A stretch of DNA of 64,000 bases from Armatimonadota bacterium (GCA_031459855.1 JAVKHP010000001.1:354059-418058); one strand, 5' to 3'. Counted from the first letter of the stretch, positions 7,688 to 16,971 are shown. Notes: generated from the sequence alone by a model not told the origin. Numbers and translations are program-made.

Positions 7688-9121
7688 TCAACCGATGCCG
7701 GCCAGGCGGCGGGCGTAGGCCTTGTAGGGTGCGAGGTCCGCGTCCATCAGCACCGTGAGCTTCTGGGCCTCCAGCGAGCCCTCGGCGTGGATCGCGAGCA
7801 CCTCGAGGTAGCCGCCGAAGTCCGAGGCGGTCACGTCGCGGACGAGGTTCAGCGCCCGCAGGCGCTGCTCGGCCGTGGCACGCAGGCTCCCGGCCAGGTA
7901 GGCCTCCAGGTCCCGGCGCGTCTGGGGGTGGTGCCAGTCGGCCTCCGCGGGCCCGGTCACCACCAGCCCGCCCGCGATGTCCTGCACGAGCTTCACCATC
8001 GCGTGGTAGTGGGCGGCGAAGTAGTACTTGGCGGCGTTGGTGGCAACCACGTCGGGCACCGCGATGCCCCCCCGCAGGCGGCAGTCCAGGGCGGCGGCCT
8101 TGGTGAGGCCGCGCACGGTCTCCAGGTACATCACCAGGGCGGCCAGCTTGTCGCGCACGTGCGCGGCGCGCTCGATGCCGTTGTACTCGGCCAGCAGCGC
8201 CGCGGCGCCCACCAGCAGCTCCAGCAGCGGCGGCTTGTACGCCACGGCCGTGAAGCGATGGAACTCGACGAAGGTCTTGGCCAGGGCGCCCGCGGCCCGG
8301 TACTCGCCGTTGAGGAAGACCCGATCGGCCGGCACGAAGACGTCGTCGAAGACCGTCAGCGACTCGACCATCGCGGTCTGCGCGCTGATGGGGTTGTCGA
8401 ACGCGCTGGTGGCGCCGTAGCCCCGCGGGCTTGCGATGAACCGCAGGCCGGGGGTCGCGGCGGGCACGGCGAACGCCACCGCCCAGGCCCGGTCCTCGGG
8501 GCCCAGGGCGCGCGTGGGCAGCACGATGATCTCGTCGGCCAGGACCGCGTTGGTCGTGTGGGCCTTGGCCCCGCGCACGACGATGCCATCGGGCCGCTGG
8601 TCCACCACGCGCACGTAGGTGTCGGGGTTGGGCTGCTGGTGCGGGCGCAGGCTGCGGTCACCCTTGACGTCGGTCTGGGCCACGGCCATGGTGAGGTCGC
8701 CGTCGCGGCAGCGTTCGTAGAACGCCCGGATGCGAGCGGCGTAGGGTGCCGCCTCCTCCCACTCGGCGGCGACCACCATGAGGGCGAACAGCGCATCGGT
8801 GCCGATCTCCTTCACCAGCGGCACCACGGTCCGGGCCTCGCGGGTGACGGTCTCGATCAGCTGGCGGCGCGCCAGCAGGTCGGCCGACGTGCGCGGGATC
8901 AGGAAGTAGCGGCTGATCGGCTGTCCGGTGTCGGGGTCGCGCGCAAGGGCCAGGTCGCGGTGTGCGGGGTCCGTGGCCAGGCGGAAGTCGACCGCCACGT
9001 GCCGCGCCCCGCGGCCCAGCACCGGGTGCGCGGTGACGTCGAGGACCCGCTCGCCCCGGTAGTAGACCTCGCGCCCGTCCCGCAGTCCTGCCAGGTATGC
9101 CTCGGGTGTGCGCAGCGCCAT
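7688..9121 (-). CDS. 4-hydroxyphenylacetate 3-hydroxylase (HpaB) family flavin monooxygenase
   Basis: A 477-residue protein of the HpaB/PvcC family, which has an acyl-CoA-dehydrogenase-like fold and uses FADH2 supplied by a separate reductase to hydroxylate phenols. Seen are the N-terminal MALRTPEAYLAGLRDGREVYYRGERV, the mid-region RSLRPHQQPNPDTYVRVVDQRPDGIVVRGAKAH split over the active-site loop, and DRVFLNGEY and the helical C-terminal half typical of the family. The frame runs upstream to 9259, but ATG at 9121 has GAGGAGGGG about 5-10 nt before it and starts at the family's usual N-terminus. No HpaC-like reductase is nearby. The next gene upstream on the same strand is a PaaK-like ligase, separated by 258 bp in which I see no gene. 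A 4-hydroxybutyryl-CoA-dehydratase-like role is possible within this superfamily but less likely. Confidence 0.85.
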   Translation of the reverse strand: MALRTPEAYLAGLRDGREVYYRGERVLDVTAHPVLGRGARHVAVDFRLATDPAHRDLALARDPDTGQPISRYFLIPRTSADLLARRQLIETVTREARTVVPLVKEIGTDALFALMVVAAEWEEAAPYAARIRAFYERCRDGDLTMAVAQTDVKGDRSLRPHQQPNPDTYVRVVDQRPDGIVVRGAKAHTTNAVLADEIIVLPTRALGPEDRAWAVAFAVPAATPGLRFIASPRGYGATSAFDNPISAQTAMVESLTVFDDVFVPADRVFLNGEYRAAGALAKTFVEFHRFTAVAYKPPLLELLVGAAALLAEYNGIERAAHVRDKLAALVMYLETVRGLTKAAALDCRLRGGIAVPDVVATNAAKYYFAAHYHAMVKLVQDIAGGLVVTGPAEADWHHPQTRRDLEAYLAGSLRATAEQRLRALNLVRDVTASDFGGYLEVLAIHAEGSLEAQKLTVLMDADLAPYKAYARRLAGIG

Positions 9122-9379
9122 GCAGCCCCTCCTCGCCCTCGGGATCGTCCCTCCCGGGCGGCCGCACCGAGGGCGCGCCCGTCGGCGCGGCACCGCGCCT
9201 GGCGCCGAACGCGCCCTGTCGGCCCGGCAAGCCCCACGCTTGTGCCGCCACGCCGGCACGCACGCGTAGGGTGTGGCCAGCGCCCAGGCGTCCGCTGCTC
9301 GGTAGCAGGCCCGTGCGCCGGCACCCGCGCACAGGGGCGCCCGCTCCCACCCCGGGCCCCGGTGCCCGTCGTCCCGCCG

Positions 9380-10708
9380 CTACGCGTCGCGCCGCCGCAG
9401 GTCGACCACCCGGCGCGCCTTGAACACCGTCCGCTCCAGGGCGCCGGGGGCGACGACGCGGACGTCGGGCGTGACGCCCAGCGCCTCCCGCAGCGCCCGT
9501 CGCAGCCGCGCCTGCACGTCGGTATCGTCGGTTGGCCGGGCTTCCACCACCACCGTCACCCGGCCGGTCCCCTCGCGGTCGTCGGTACTGAGTTCCACGC
9601 GGAACTCGTCGCCCAGTTCCGGAAATGCCCGCACGACTCCCTCGACCTGGATCGGGTAGAACTTGGCGCCCTTGTAGATGATCAGGTCGTCGGCACGCCC
9701 CAGGATGCCTCCGGGCAGGCGCGCGTGGGTCCTGCCACACCGGCAGGGCTCGGGATCCAGGCGTGCGTAGTCGTTGGTCCAGTAGCGGAGCATCGGCGTG
9801 GCCTCGCGCGTGAGGTGGGTGAGGACCAGGATCCCCACCTCCCCCGGCGGCAGCGGCTCGTGCGTCTGTGGGTCGACGATCTCGGCCAGGTAGTGATCCT
9901 CGGCGAGGTGGAGCCCAGCCTTCTCGGTGCACTCGCAGGCGAACGTCGGCGCGATCTCCCCCAGGCCGTAGTAGTCGAAGCAGTCGATGCCGAGCGCCTG
10001 CTCGATCCGCGCGCGGGTCGCCGGCACCGAGGCGCCCGGTTCGCCGCCGAAGCAGCCCAGGCGCAGGGGGATCGTGTCGGGGGCGATGCCCCGCTCGCGC
10101 AGGTGCTCGGCGATGTGGATCGCAAACGACGGCGTGGCCAGCAGCACCGTCGCCCCCGGGTTCACCAGGTAGTCGACCTGACGGGCCGTGGCACCGGCGC
10201 CGATGGGGATCGTGAAGCACCCGATGCGCGCTGCCGCGTAGTGCACCGCGAGCCCGGCGACCCACAGGCCGTAGGCGAAGGCGTTCTGCACGATGTCGCC
10301 GGGCCGGACGCCGAAGCTCCACATGGTGCGGGCCGTGTGGTCGGTGATGACCTCGACGTCCTGCGCCGACCAGATGGTGCTCACCGGCACCCCCGTGGTG
10401 CCGGTCGAGGGATGCAGTTCACGCCAGGTCGCGCGGGGCGCCACCGTGTACCGGCCGAAGGGGGGGTGCGCGGCCTGTTCGTCGCGCAGCTCCTGCTTGG
10501 TCACGAAGGGCAGGTGGCGCACGTCCTCGAGGGTGGCGACCTGCCCCGGCCGCAGGCCTACCCGTTCGAACCGCTCCCGGTAGAACGGCGCGTCGCGATA
10601 GCAGCGCTCGACCTGCCAGCGCAGGCGCTCGCGCTGCAGGACCGCCAGCTCGCGGCGGGGCCGCGTCTCGACGGCCCGGTCCCAGAATCGCTGCCCGGCA
10701 TCCGGCAT
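9380..10708 (-). CDS. Phenylacetate-CoA ligase family protein (PaaK-like)
   Basis: A 442-residue AMP-forming adenylating enzyme of the PaaK/CoF family. Markers are FWDRAVETRPRRELAVLQ near the N-terminus, LPFVTKQELRD, the P-loop-like HPSTGTTGVPVSTIW, FAYGLWVAGLAVHYAA, FDYYGLGEIAPTFACECTEKAGLH, the Cys pair in PCRCGRTHARLPGGILGRADDLI and KGAKFYPIQVEGV. It should activate an aryl- or arylacetic acid to its CoA thioester in the cytoplasm. ATG at 10708 is the conserved family start; the shine-dalgarno before it is weak. The long open frame that continues upstream to 13168 lies antisense to the liv genes and is not coding. It is divergent from livJ (147 bp between starts) and upstream of hpaB, suggesting uptake and activation of an aromatic acid. 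The true substrate is not visible. Confidence 0.88.
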   Translation of the reverse strand: MPDAGQRFWDRAVETRPRRELAVLQRERLRWQVERCYRDAPFYRERFERVGLRPGQVATLEDVRHLPFVTKQELRDEQAAHPPFGRYTVAPRATWRELHPSTGTTGVPVSTIWSAQDVEVITDHTARTMWSFGVRPGDIVQNAFAYGLWVAGLAVHYAAARIGCFTIPIGAGATARQVDYLVNPGATVLLATPSFAIHIAEHLRERGIAPDTIPLRLGCFGGEPGASVPATRARIEQALGIDCFDYYGLGEIAPTFACECTEKAGLHLAEDHYLAEIVDPQTHEPLPPGEVGILVLTHLTREATPMLRYWTNDYARLDPEPCRCGRTHARLPGGILGRADDLIIYKGAKFYPIQVEGVVRAFPELGDEFRVELSTDDREGTGRVTVVVEARPTDDTDVQARLRRALREALGVTPDVRVVAPGALERTVFKARRVVDLRRRDA

Positions 10709-10855
10709 GGCCCGCTGGACCGAGAGGAAGGGGCCACCGGCACGGGCGAATCCCTTCCTGTCGGCACCTGGTAGTTTCGCGCGGCGCGCACCACATCCTT
10801 GCCGGCGCCTGCGCTGCCCGGCGCGGCCCGGCGGCGGAGAGGGAAGGAGAGGCGG

Positions 10856-12136
10856 ATGAGCACCGTGCTGCGGGTCGCCTTGTCCGGTGTCGTGCTCGTG
10901 CTGGTGGGGACCCTGGTCGCGCTGGTCCCCACGGTGTCCTCCGGCGCCCCAGCCTGCCAGCTGGGGATTCCATCGCTCAAACTCGGGGTCCAGGGTGTCG
11001 CCTCGGGCCCGCACGCCGACTACGGCCGGCAGATCGAGATGGGGGCGACGCTGGCCATCGAGGAGATCAACGCCGCCGGCGGCATCCTGGGGTGCCGCCT
11101 GGAGATGCGCTTCATGGACGACGAGAACCGGCCCGCCACGGGCGTGCGCAACGCCCGGTTCCTCGTCACCGAGTACGGCGCGCACTTCCTGTACGGCACC
11201 GACAGCAGCGGCGTCGCCATGGCTCTGGGCCCGGTGCTGCAGGAGCTGGACCGGATCCAGTTCTTCACCCACGCCGCCACCCACCGGCTGACCGAGGAGC
11301 TGGTGGCACAGCGGGGCATCAAGCAGATCGTCCGCGTCAGCGTGCCGGTCTACCAGGACGCCGTCGCGGCCCACCTGTTCAAGGACCGCCGGGACATCCG
11401 GCGGTGGGCCACCATCGGCGCGGACTACGAGTACGGCTACGCCACCTGGGCCCTGTTCCGCGACCAGATGCGGCGCTTCCGCCCTGACGTCGAGTTCGTG
11501 GGCGCGGCCTGGGCGCCGTTCCTGACGCTGGACTTCTCGGCGCACATCGCCGCGGTGATGGCGCGCAACCCCGACGCCATCATCGCCACCCCGTGGGCCG
11601 GGGAAGCCGTCACCCTGCTGCGCCAGGCCCTGCTGCAGGGCGTCTTCGACCGCATCCAGGTCTGGTTCCAGGCGATGGGCGGCTCGGTGGACGTGCTCGA
11701 GGGCATTCGTGAAGAGGTCAAGGAGAACCGGTTCCGCGGCAAGCTCTACGCCACGGCCCGCTACCTCCACAACTGGCCCAACACCGAGATGAACCGGGCG
11801 TTCGTGAGCCGCTTCGCGCGGCGCTTCAACCGGATGCCCAACTACTCCGCCGAGGTCACGTACTCCGCGATCTACATCACCAAGGCCGCGGTGGAGAAAG
11901 CCCGGAGCATCCAGACCGACAAGGTGCTCGAGGGCCTCAAGGGGATGCAGATCGAGACGCCGGCGGGCGTGCGCACCTACCGCGCCGAGGACCACCAGTT
12001 CGTGTACGCGGTCCCCGCGGGGCGCGTCCTGGCCGACCCGCGCTACCCGATCCCGATCGTGGGCGAGCTGAAGGTCTTCGACCCGAAGGACTACTACCGC
12101 TGGCCGCCGTTCGCGGGGCTGGACCTGTCGAAGTGA
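10856..12136 (+). CDS. livJ: Branched-chain amino acid-type ABC transporter, substrate-binding protein (LivJ-like)
   Basis: A periplasmic binding protein of about 426 residues of the Peripla_BP_6 class. It has a Sec signal peptide (MSTVLRVALSGVVLVLVGTL then a hydrophobic run to SSGAPAC; the Cys may be a mature residue rather than a lipobox). The body shows LKLGVQGVASGPHADYGRQI, GATLAIEEINAAGGILGCRL, DDENRPATGVRNARFLV and ADYEYGYATWALFRDQM, the usual type I fold markers. ATG at 10856 follows GGAGAGG with good spacing; the frame is open from 10799 but those residues are not signal-like. It is the first gene of a five-gene livJHMGF operon. Members of this class carry amino acids, aromatic acids, amides or urea. 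The neighbouring PaaK and HpaB genes hint at an aromatic acid, which is inference. Confidence 0.92.
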   Translation: MSTVLRVALSGVVLVLVGTLVALVPTVSSGAPACQLGIPSLKLGVQGVASGPHADYGRQIEMGATLAIEEINAAGGILGCRLEMRFMDDENRPATGVRNARFLVTEYGAHFLYGTDSSGVAMALGPVLQELDRIQFFTHAATHRLTEELVAQRGIKQIVRVSVPVYQDAVAAHLFKDRRDIRRWATIGADYEYGYATWALFRDQMRRFRPDVEFVGAAWAPFLTLDFSAHIAAVMARNPDAIIATPWAGEAVTLLRQALLQGVFDRIQVWFQAMGGSVDVLEGIREEVKENRFRGKLYATARYLHNWPNTEMNRAFVSRFARRFNRMPNYSAEVTYSAIYITKAAVEKARSIQTDKVLEGLKGMQIETPAGVRTYRAEDHQFVYAVPAGRVLADPRYPIPIVGELKVFDPKDYYRWPPFAGLDLSK

Positions 12137-12226
12137 GGACGCGATCGGCTGCCGTCTGCAGGACCGCACGGTCGACCACCGGCGCCGGTCACGGGCGAGG
12201 ACAGCGGGTGGTGGCGGCAGGGTAGC

Positions 12227-13087
12227 ATGGAGGACCTGGCGTACCAGGGGCTGATCGGGCTCTCCCAGGCGATGTACCTCTGGCTGATCTCCGCCGGCCT
12301 GACGATCATCTTCGGGGTCCTGGGCGTGCTGAACTTCGCCCATGGCAGCCTCTTCATGCTGGGCGCCTACGTTGCCTACACGGCGTACGGGCTGTGGGGA
12401 CTGCCGTTCGCGGCGGCCGTGGGATTGAGCCTGGCCGTGGTGGCCACGCTGGGGCTGGTGATGGAACGGGGCTTCCTGCGCCACCTGTATGCGCTGGACC
12501 ACGCCTACCAGCTCCTCCTCACGTTCGGCTTCGTGCTGGTCCTCGACGACGCGGTCAAGCTCGTCTGGGGTGGCGTCTTCAAGATCCCACCCATCCCCCG
12601 GTTCCTGGACGCGACCCTGCCAGCGTTCGGCCGGCCGTTTCCCGTCTACAACCTCTTCATCATGGCCGTCGGCGTGCTGGTGGCCGTCGGCCTGTGGGTG
12701 GTGTTCGAACGCACCTGGTGGGGCCGCATGGTGCGCGCCACCGCCGCCGATCGCGAGATGGCGGCGGCGCTTGGCATCGAAACCCCGCGCATCTACGCCG
12801 GCGTCTTCATGCTGGGGGCGGCGCTGGCGGCACTGGGCGGCGCGCTCGGGGTCCCCGTGCGTCCGGCGTCGCCGGGGATCGGGGTGGCCATGATCGTGCA
12901 GGCGTTCGTCATCACCGTGATCGGCGGTCTGGGGAACCTGCCGGGCGCCTTCGTGGGCTCCCTGCTGATCGGTGTGCTGTCCGCCTACGGGACGCTGCTG
13001 TTCCCCGTGTTCGAGCTGTTCTTCGTCTTCGTGATCATGGCGGCGGTGCTGCTCGTGCGGCCCCAGGGGCTGTTCGCCCGAGCATGA
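12227..13087 (+). CDS. livH: Liv-type ABC transporter permease (LivH-like)
   Basis: A 286-residue inner-membrane permease with about eight hydrophobic segments. It opens with LAYQGLIGLSQAMYLWLISAGLTIIFGVLGVLNFAHGSLFMLGAY, here seen as the GLTIIFGVLGVLNFAHGS signature of LivH near residues 25-42. The coupling-helix region RMVRATAADREMAAALGI lies near 168-185, and the C-terminal GGLGNLPGAFVGSLLIGV is conserved. It lies 90 bp after livJ and overlaps livM by 4 bp (ATGA at 13084-13087), so the two permease subunits are translated together. Confidence 0.94.
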   Translation: MEDLAYQGLIGLSQAMYLWLISAGLTIIFGVLGVLNFAHGSLFMLGAYVAYTAYGLWGLPFAAAVGLSLAVVATLGLVMERGFLRHLYALDHAYQLLLTFGFVLVLDDAVKLVWGGVFKIPPIPRFLDATLPAFGRPFPVYNLFIMAVGVLVAVGLWVVFERTWWGRMVRATAADREMAAALGIETPRIYAGVFMLGAALAALGGALGVPVRPASPGIGVAMIVQAFVITVIGGLGNLPGAFVGSLLIGVLSAYGTLLFPVFELFFVFVIMAAVLLVRPQGLFARA

Positions 13088-14097
13088 TGCCCGCCCCGGT
13101 GCCGCCGGCCGCCGTGCGCCCCGCCGACGCCGCCAGCGTGCGGGCCCGCGGGCGAGCGCTGGGCACAAGCGCCGCGGTGGCCCTGCTGCTGGTCCTGGCG
13201 GCGCTGCCGCTGGTGGCGCGCGCCTACGTGCTGTACCTGGTGATGCAGATCGCCATCCTGGCCCTCTTCGCGCTGGGGTTCAACCTCCTGTTTGGCTACA
13301 CCGGGCTGCTCTCGTTCGGCCAGGCGGGCTTCTTCGCCGTCGGGGCCTACGCCTGCGCGAAGATCCTGCTCCGCGTGCCCTCACTGCCCCTGGGCATCCT
13401 CGGCGGCGCGGCGGCGGCCGGGGTGGCCGCCGCCGCGCTGGGGCTGCTGTCGGTGCGCCACACGCGGATCTACTTCTCGATGCTGACCCTGGCCTTTGGC
13501 ATGATGATCTTCTCCATCGCGTGGAAGTGGCGCGCCGTCACCGGCGGGGACGATGGCCTGGTGGGCGTGCCGCGGGCGCCGGTGGGGCTGCCCGGGCTGG
13601 TTCTCCTCGACGTGTCCACCCTCGACCGGTACTACTACGTGGTCCTGGTGGTGGCCGCTGTGGCCACCTACGGCCTGTGGCGGCTGGTGCAGTCGCCCCT
13701 GGGCCTGGCGCTGCGCGCCATCCGCGACAGCGAGTCGCGGGCGGCCTTCGCGGGCATCTCGGTGCCCGCCTACCGGCTGGTGGCCTTCGTGGTGGCGGGG
13801 CTGTACGCGGGCCTGGCGGGCGCGCTGCTCCCGCCCCTGGAGAACACCGTAACCCCGCCGGTGGCCCACTGGAGCACCTCGGCCGAGCCGATCCTGGCGA
13901 CGTTGCTGGGCGGCATCTACACCTTCGCCGGCCCGATCGTCGGCGCCGCGCTGCTGGTGCTCCTCAAGGACGTCATCGTGCGCGTCACGGTGCACTGGTC
14001 GATCGTGCTGGGCGCCGCCGTCATCGTGCTCGTGATGGGTTTCCGCGGCGGCGTGGCCAGCATCGTCGCCGGGCGCGTGCGGGCGCGGCCGCGATGA
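13084..14097 (+). CDS. livM: Liv-type ABC transporter permease (LivM-like)
   Basis: A 337-residue second permease subunit. After a proline/alanine-rich cytoplasmic tail of about 30 residues come hydrophobic helices with ALFALGFNLLFGYTGLLSFGQAGFFAVGAY, the LivM signature (GYTGLLSFGQA). The coupling motif ALRAIRDSESRAAFAGI lies in the second half. The ATG overlaps the livH stop. The longer frame that begins at 12394 runs through livH in another frame and is not used. It ends in an ATGA overlap with livG. Confidence 0.94.
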   Translation: MMPAPVPPAAVRPADAASVRARGRALGTSAAVALLLVLAALPLVARAYVLYLVMQIAILALFALGFNLLFGYTGLLSFGQAGFFAVGAYACAKILLRVPSLPLGILGGAAAAGVAAAALGLLSVRHTRIYFSMLTLAFGMMIFSIAWKWRAVTGGDDGLVGVPRAPVGLPGLVLLDVSTLDRYYYVVLVVAAVATYGLWRLVQSPLGLALRAIRDSESRAAFAGISVPAYRLVAFVVAGLYAGLAGALLPPLENTVTPPVAHWSTSAEPILATLLGGIYTFAGPIVGAALLVLLKDVIVRVTVHWSIVLGAAVIVLVMGFRGGVASIVAGRVRARPR

Positions 14098-14852
14098 CCG
14101 CGCTGCTACACGCTCAGGCGCTGCGCAAGACGTTCGGTGCGCTGGCGGCCGTCGACGGCGTGGACCTCACGCTGCAGGACGGCGTCCTGGCCGCCATCAT
14201 CGGCCCCAACGGCGCAGGCAAGACCACCCTGATCAACCTGCTGAGCGGCGCGCTGCTCCCCGATGCGGGACGCGTGCTGTTCCGCGGGCAGGAGATCACG
14301 CGGCTCCCAGCGCACGTCCGGGTCCGGCTGGGGCTTGCGCGGTCGTTCCAGGTGATGAACATCTTCCCGCGCCTGAGCGTGCGCGAGAACGTGCTGCTCC
14401 CGGTGCTGGCGCGCCGCCGGCCCGCGCTGGCGCCGTTCGCCCGCCTCGATGCCGACGGCGCCGCGCTGGCCGAGGCCGACGGGGTGCTGGCGGCGGTGGG
14501 CCTGCTGGCCGAGGCGGAACGCGAGGCGGCGACGCTGGCCCACGGCGACCAGCGCCGGCTCGAGCTGGCCATCGCCGTGGCCTCGCGCCCCGTCCTCTGC
14601 TTCCTCGACGAGCCGTCGTCGGGCATGACCCCGCCCGAGCGCGCCGTGGTGCTGGACCTGGTGCGGCGGCTGGCCCAGGAGCGCCACACGACGTTCGTCA
14701 TCGTCGAGCACGACATGGACGTGGTCTTCGCACTGGCCGCGCGCATCATCGTCATGAACCGCGGCCGGATCCTGGCCGATGGCCCGCCCGAGGCGATCCG
14801 CGCCGACCCGCAGGTGCGCGCCGTCTACCTGGGCGAGGAGGACGCGTCGTGA
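14094..14852 (+). CDS. livG: Liv-type ABC transporter ATP-binding protein (LivG-like)
   Basis: A 252-residue ATPase. Walker A is GPNGAGKT (about residues 38-45), the Q-loop region is LARSFQVMNIFPRLSVREN, and the degenerate signature AHGDQRRLELAIA is typical of LivG. Walker B is VLCFLDEPSSGM, followed by the His switch VIVEHDMD. The start overlaps the livM stop by 4 bp, and its stop overlaps the GTG of livF (GTGA). It energises the LivHM channel together with LivF. Confidence 0.94.
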   Translation: MTALLHAQALRKTFGALAAVDGVDLTLQDGVLAAIIGPNGAGKTTLINLLSGALLPDAGRVLFRGQEITRLPAHVRVRLGLARSFQVMNIFPRLSVRENVLLPVLARRRPALAPFARLDADGAALAEADGVLAAVGLLAEAEREAATLAHGDQRRLELAIAVASRPVLCFLDEPSSGMTPPERAVVLDLVRRLAQERHTTFVIVEHDMDVVFALAARIIVMNRGRILADGPPEAIRADPQVRAVYLGEEDAS

Positions 14853-15550
14853 TCCTGGAGGTCGACGGGCTGGTGGCCGGCTACGGCCAGAGTGTCGTCG
14901 TCACGGGCGTGTCGTTCCACGTGAGCGAGGGCGAGATCACCAGCCTGGTGGGCCGCAACGGCGCGGGCAAGACCACGACGATCCGCGCGCTCGTGGGCCT
15001 CGTCCGGCCGCGGGCCGGCCACGTCCTCCTGCGCGGCCGGGCCATCGCCGGCCTCGCGCCCTACGCGATCGCGCGGTCGGGCGTGGGCTACGTGCCCGAC
15101 GACCGGCGCATCTTCCCCGACCTGACGGTGGAGGAGCAGCTGCGCCTGGCCGCCCGGGTCGCGGCACGCGCGGGCCCCTGGTCGCTGGAGCGGGTCTACG
15201 GCCTCTTCCCCACGCTGCGCGAGCTGCGGGCGAGCCGGGGCAGCCACCTGAGCGGCGGCGAGCAGAAGATGCTGGCGATCGGCCGCGCGCTCATCGGCAA
15301 CCCCCACCTGATCCTGCTGGACGATCCCTCGGAGGGGCTGGCGCCCATGGTGGTGCAGCGCCTGGCAGAGATCCTGCGGGAGATCCGCGCGACGGGGGTC
15401 TCGGTGCTCCTGGCCGACCAGAACCTCCGGTTCTGCCGCCGGGTAGCGGATCGCGCCTACGTGATGGAGAAGGGCAGCATCGTCGCCCACGGCCCGATGC
15501 AGGCGATCTGGGAGAACCAGGAGCTGATCGCCCGACACCTCGCGGTCTGA
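14849..15550 (+). CDS. livF: Liv-type ABC transporter ATP-binding protein (LivF-like)
   Basis: A 233-residue ATPase starting at a GTG that overlaps the livG stop. It has Walker A GRNGAGKTTT, the LivF-type YVPDDRRIFPDLTVEEQL, the signature SGGEQKMLAIGRAL, Walker B LILLDDPSEGLAPMVV and the switch segment LLADQNLRFCRRV. The canonical His of the H-loop is replaced by Gln in ADQN, as in many LivF proteins, where EQN/DQN is normal. It is the last gene of the first liv operon; the convergent tolC-like gene begins 149 bp downstream. Confidence 0.93.
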   Translation: MILEVDGLVAGYGQSVVVTGVSFHVSEGEITSLVGRNGAGKTTTIRALVGLVRPRAGHVLLRGRAIAGLAPYAIARSGVGYVPDDRRIFPDLTVEEQLRLAARVAARAGPWSLERVYGLFPTLRELRASRGSHLSGGEQKMLAIGRALIGNPHLILLDDPSEGLAPMVVQRLAEILREIRATGVSVLLADQNLRFCRRVADRAYVMEKGSIVAHGPMQAIWENQELIARHLAV

Positions 15551-15583
15551 GCCGGCGGCGGTCTGGGCCAGCGGCAAGTCTCC

Positions 15584-15629
15584 GGGCCGGTAGCAGGTTT
15601 GGCCGACGGCAGGTCTGGGCCGGTAGCAG
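15584..15629. repeat. Short direct repeat between livF and the tolC-like gene
   Basis: GGGCCGGTAGCAG occurs at 15584-15596 and again at 15617-15629, 33 bp apart, in the convergent gap. A related GCCGACGGCAGGTCTGGGCC block lies between. No clear rho-independent terminator with a T-tract is visible here. Confidence 0.5.
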
Positions 15630-15699
15630 CGCGATTTGGGGTCTTCGCCTGCGTCCCTGCGACGCCCTGGCGCGTGCCCTGCGCCGCGGTCGTGGTGGC

Positions 15700-16971
15700 C
15701 TAGATCGCCCCGGAGACCACCGACCGCCCGAGGGCGTGGCGCAGGCTCAGCGCCGCGGCCAGCTCGTCGAACTCGGCGTTGGCCAGCGCCTGCTCGGCCG
15801 TGACCAGCGCCGTCTGCGCATCGGTGACCTCGAGCAGGGTGCCGGCGCCGGCCGCGTACCGTCCCTGTGCCAGCCGCAGCGACTCCTGGGCGAAAGCGAG
15901 GCCCGCCCGTGCGCTCTCGATGCGCGCCCGCGCGCTCAACAGGTTCAGGTACGCCTGCAGGCTCTGCTGCTGGGCCGCGAGCCGGGCGGTCTCGATGCGT
16001 GCCCGTGCGGCCGCCAGCGTGGCCTGCGCCTCGGCGACGGCCGCGGCCGTGCGACCGGCGTCGGCGAGCGGCACGCTCACGGCGCCGCTGACCGACCAGG
16101 TGGTCGCCGTCGACGGCGTCAGGGTCTGCGCGGCGCGGGCGTCCAGCGTCACGCGCCAGCCGCCGCTGGCCTGCGCCAGCGCCAGCCCGGCCTCCGCCGC
16201 CTCGAGCTCGGCCATGGCCCGACGGACCTCGGGGCGCTCGTCGGCCAGGGCCGGCAACGCCGCCTGCGCCAGCGTAAGCCGCGGGGTCGGCGGCGGTGGC
16301 GCCACGACCAGCGGCGTGACGGCGGGCTGGCCGATGGCCGCGTTCAGCGCGGCCTTCGCCTGGTCGACCGCGTTGCGCGCCGCGAGCAGCTCGCCTTCGG
16401 CCGCTGCCAGGTTGGCCTGGGCGCGCACGACGTCGGCGCGGGCGACGACGCCGGCGCGGAACTGCCCCTCGGCCAGCCGGAGCAGCTCGCGCGTCTGGAC
16501 CACCACCTGCTCGCGCACCCGTACCGCGCGCTCGGCGCGCAGGACGTTGACGTAGGCCTGCGCCACGCTCAGGGCCACGTCCTGGCGGGTCGCCTCCAGC
16601 GCCAGCTGCGCCGCCTTGAGGTTGGCCTCGGCCTGCCGCACGGCATGGGCGATCTGCCCGCTGTCGTAGAGCACGTACGTGGCGCCCACGCCGGCCGACG
16701 CGCTGAAGCCCTGGGGTGTCAGGCCGCTGCCGCTGGAGACCGTGGGCGTGGTGGACGCGGTGACGGTGGGCCCGCGGCCCGCGCGCGCCAGGGCCACACG
16801 CGCCTGGGCTGCGGTCACGGCCTGGCGGGCCGCGGCGATGGCCGGGTTGCGCTGGTCGGCCAGCGCCACCAGCTCGGCCAGCCCCAGCGCCGCCGGCGCC
16901 TGCCCGGCGGCCGGTGGACTCCACAGCGACAGCGCGGTCAGCACGACAACCAGCAGGGCACCAGTACGCAT
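15700..16971 (-). CDS. tolC: TolC family outer-membrane efflux channel
   Basis: A 423-residue protein with a signal peptide (MRTGALLVVVLTALSLWSPP, cleavage near AAGQ at 22-25). Two OEP repeats follow: LAELVALADQRNPAIAAARQAV at about 30-51, and a second copy with ALPALADERPEVRRAMAELEAAEAGLALAQ in the middle. Long Ala/Gln-rich helices (about 105-215 and 300-400) form the periplasmic tunnel. AYVNVLRAER and YLNLLSARAR are the matching positions in each repeat. The ATG is preceded by GGAGGGA. It is the last gene downstream of the adaptor, ATPase and permease genes on the same strand, completing a tripartite exporter, and it is strong evidence for an outer membrane. The substrate is not visible. 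Confidence 0.9.
   Translation of the reverse strand: MRTGALLVVVLTALSLWSPPAAGQAPAALGLAELVALADQRNPAIAAARQAVTAAQARVALARAGRGPTVTASTTPTVSSGSGLTPQGFSASAGVGATYVLYDSGQIAHAVRQAEANLKAAQLALEATRQDVALSVAQAYVNVLRAERAVRVREQVVVQTRELLRLAEGQFRAGVVARADVVRAQANLAAAEGELLAARNAVDQAKAALNAAIGQPAVTPLVVAPPPPTPRLTLAQAALPALADERPEVRRAMAELEAAEAGLALAQASGGWRVTLDARAAQTLTPSTATTWSVSGAVSVPLADAGRTAAAVAEAQATLAAARARIETARLAAQQQSLQAYLNLLSARARIESARAGLAFAQESLRLAQGRYAAGAGTLLEVTDAQTALVTAEQALANAEFDELAAALSLRHALGRSVVSGAI

Noticed and set aside
5305-7758. An 817-codon plus-strand open frame
   Set aside because: Antisense to the GT4-toroid gene, a GC-bias artefact.
7652-10774. A 1040-codon plus-strand open frame
   Set aside because: Antisense to hpaB and paaK, Gly/Arg/His-rich, no recognisable domain.
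9380-13168. A 1262-codon minus-strand open frame
   Set aside because: Only the part to 10708 is protein-like (PaaK). The rest is antisense to livJ and livH and has low-complexity composition.
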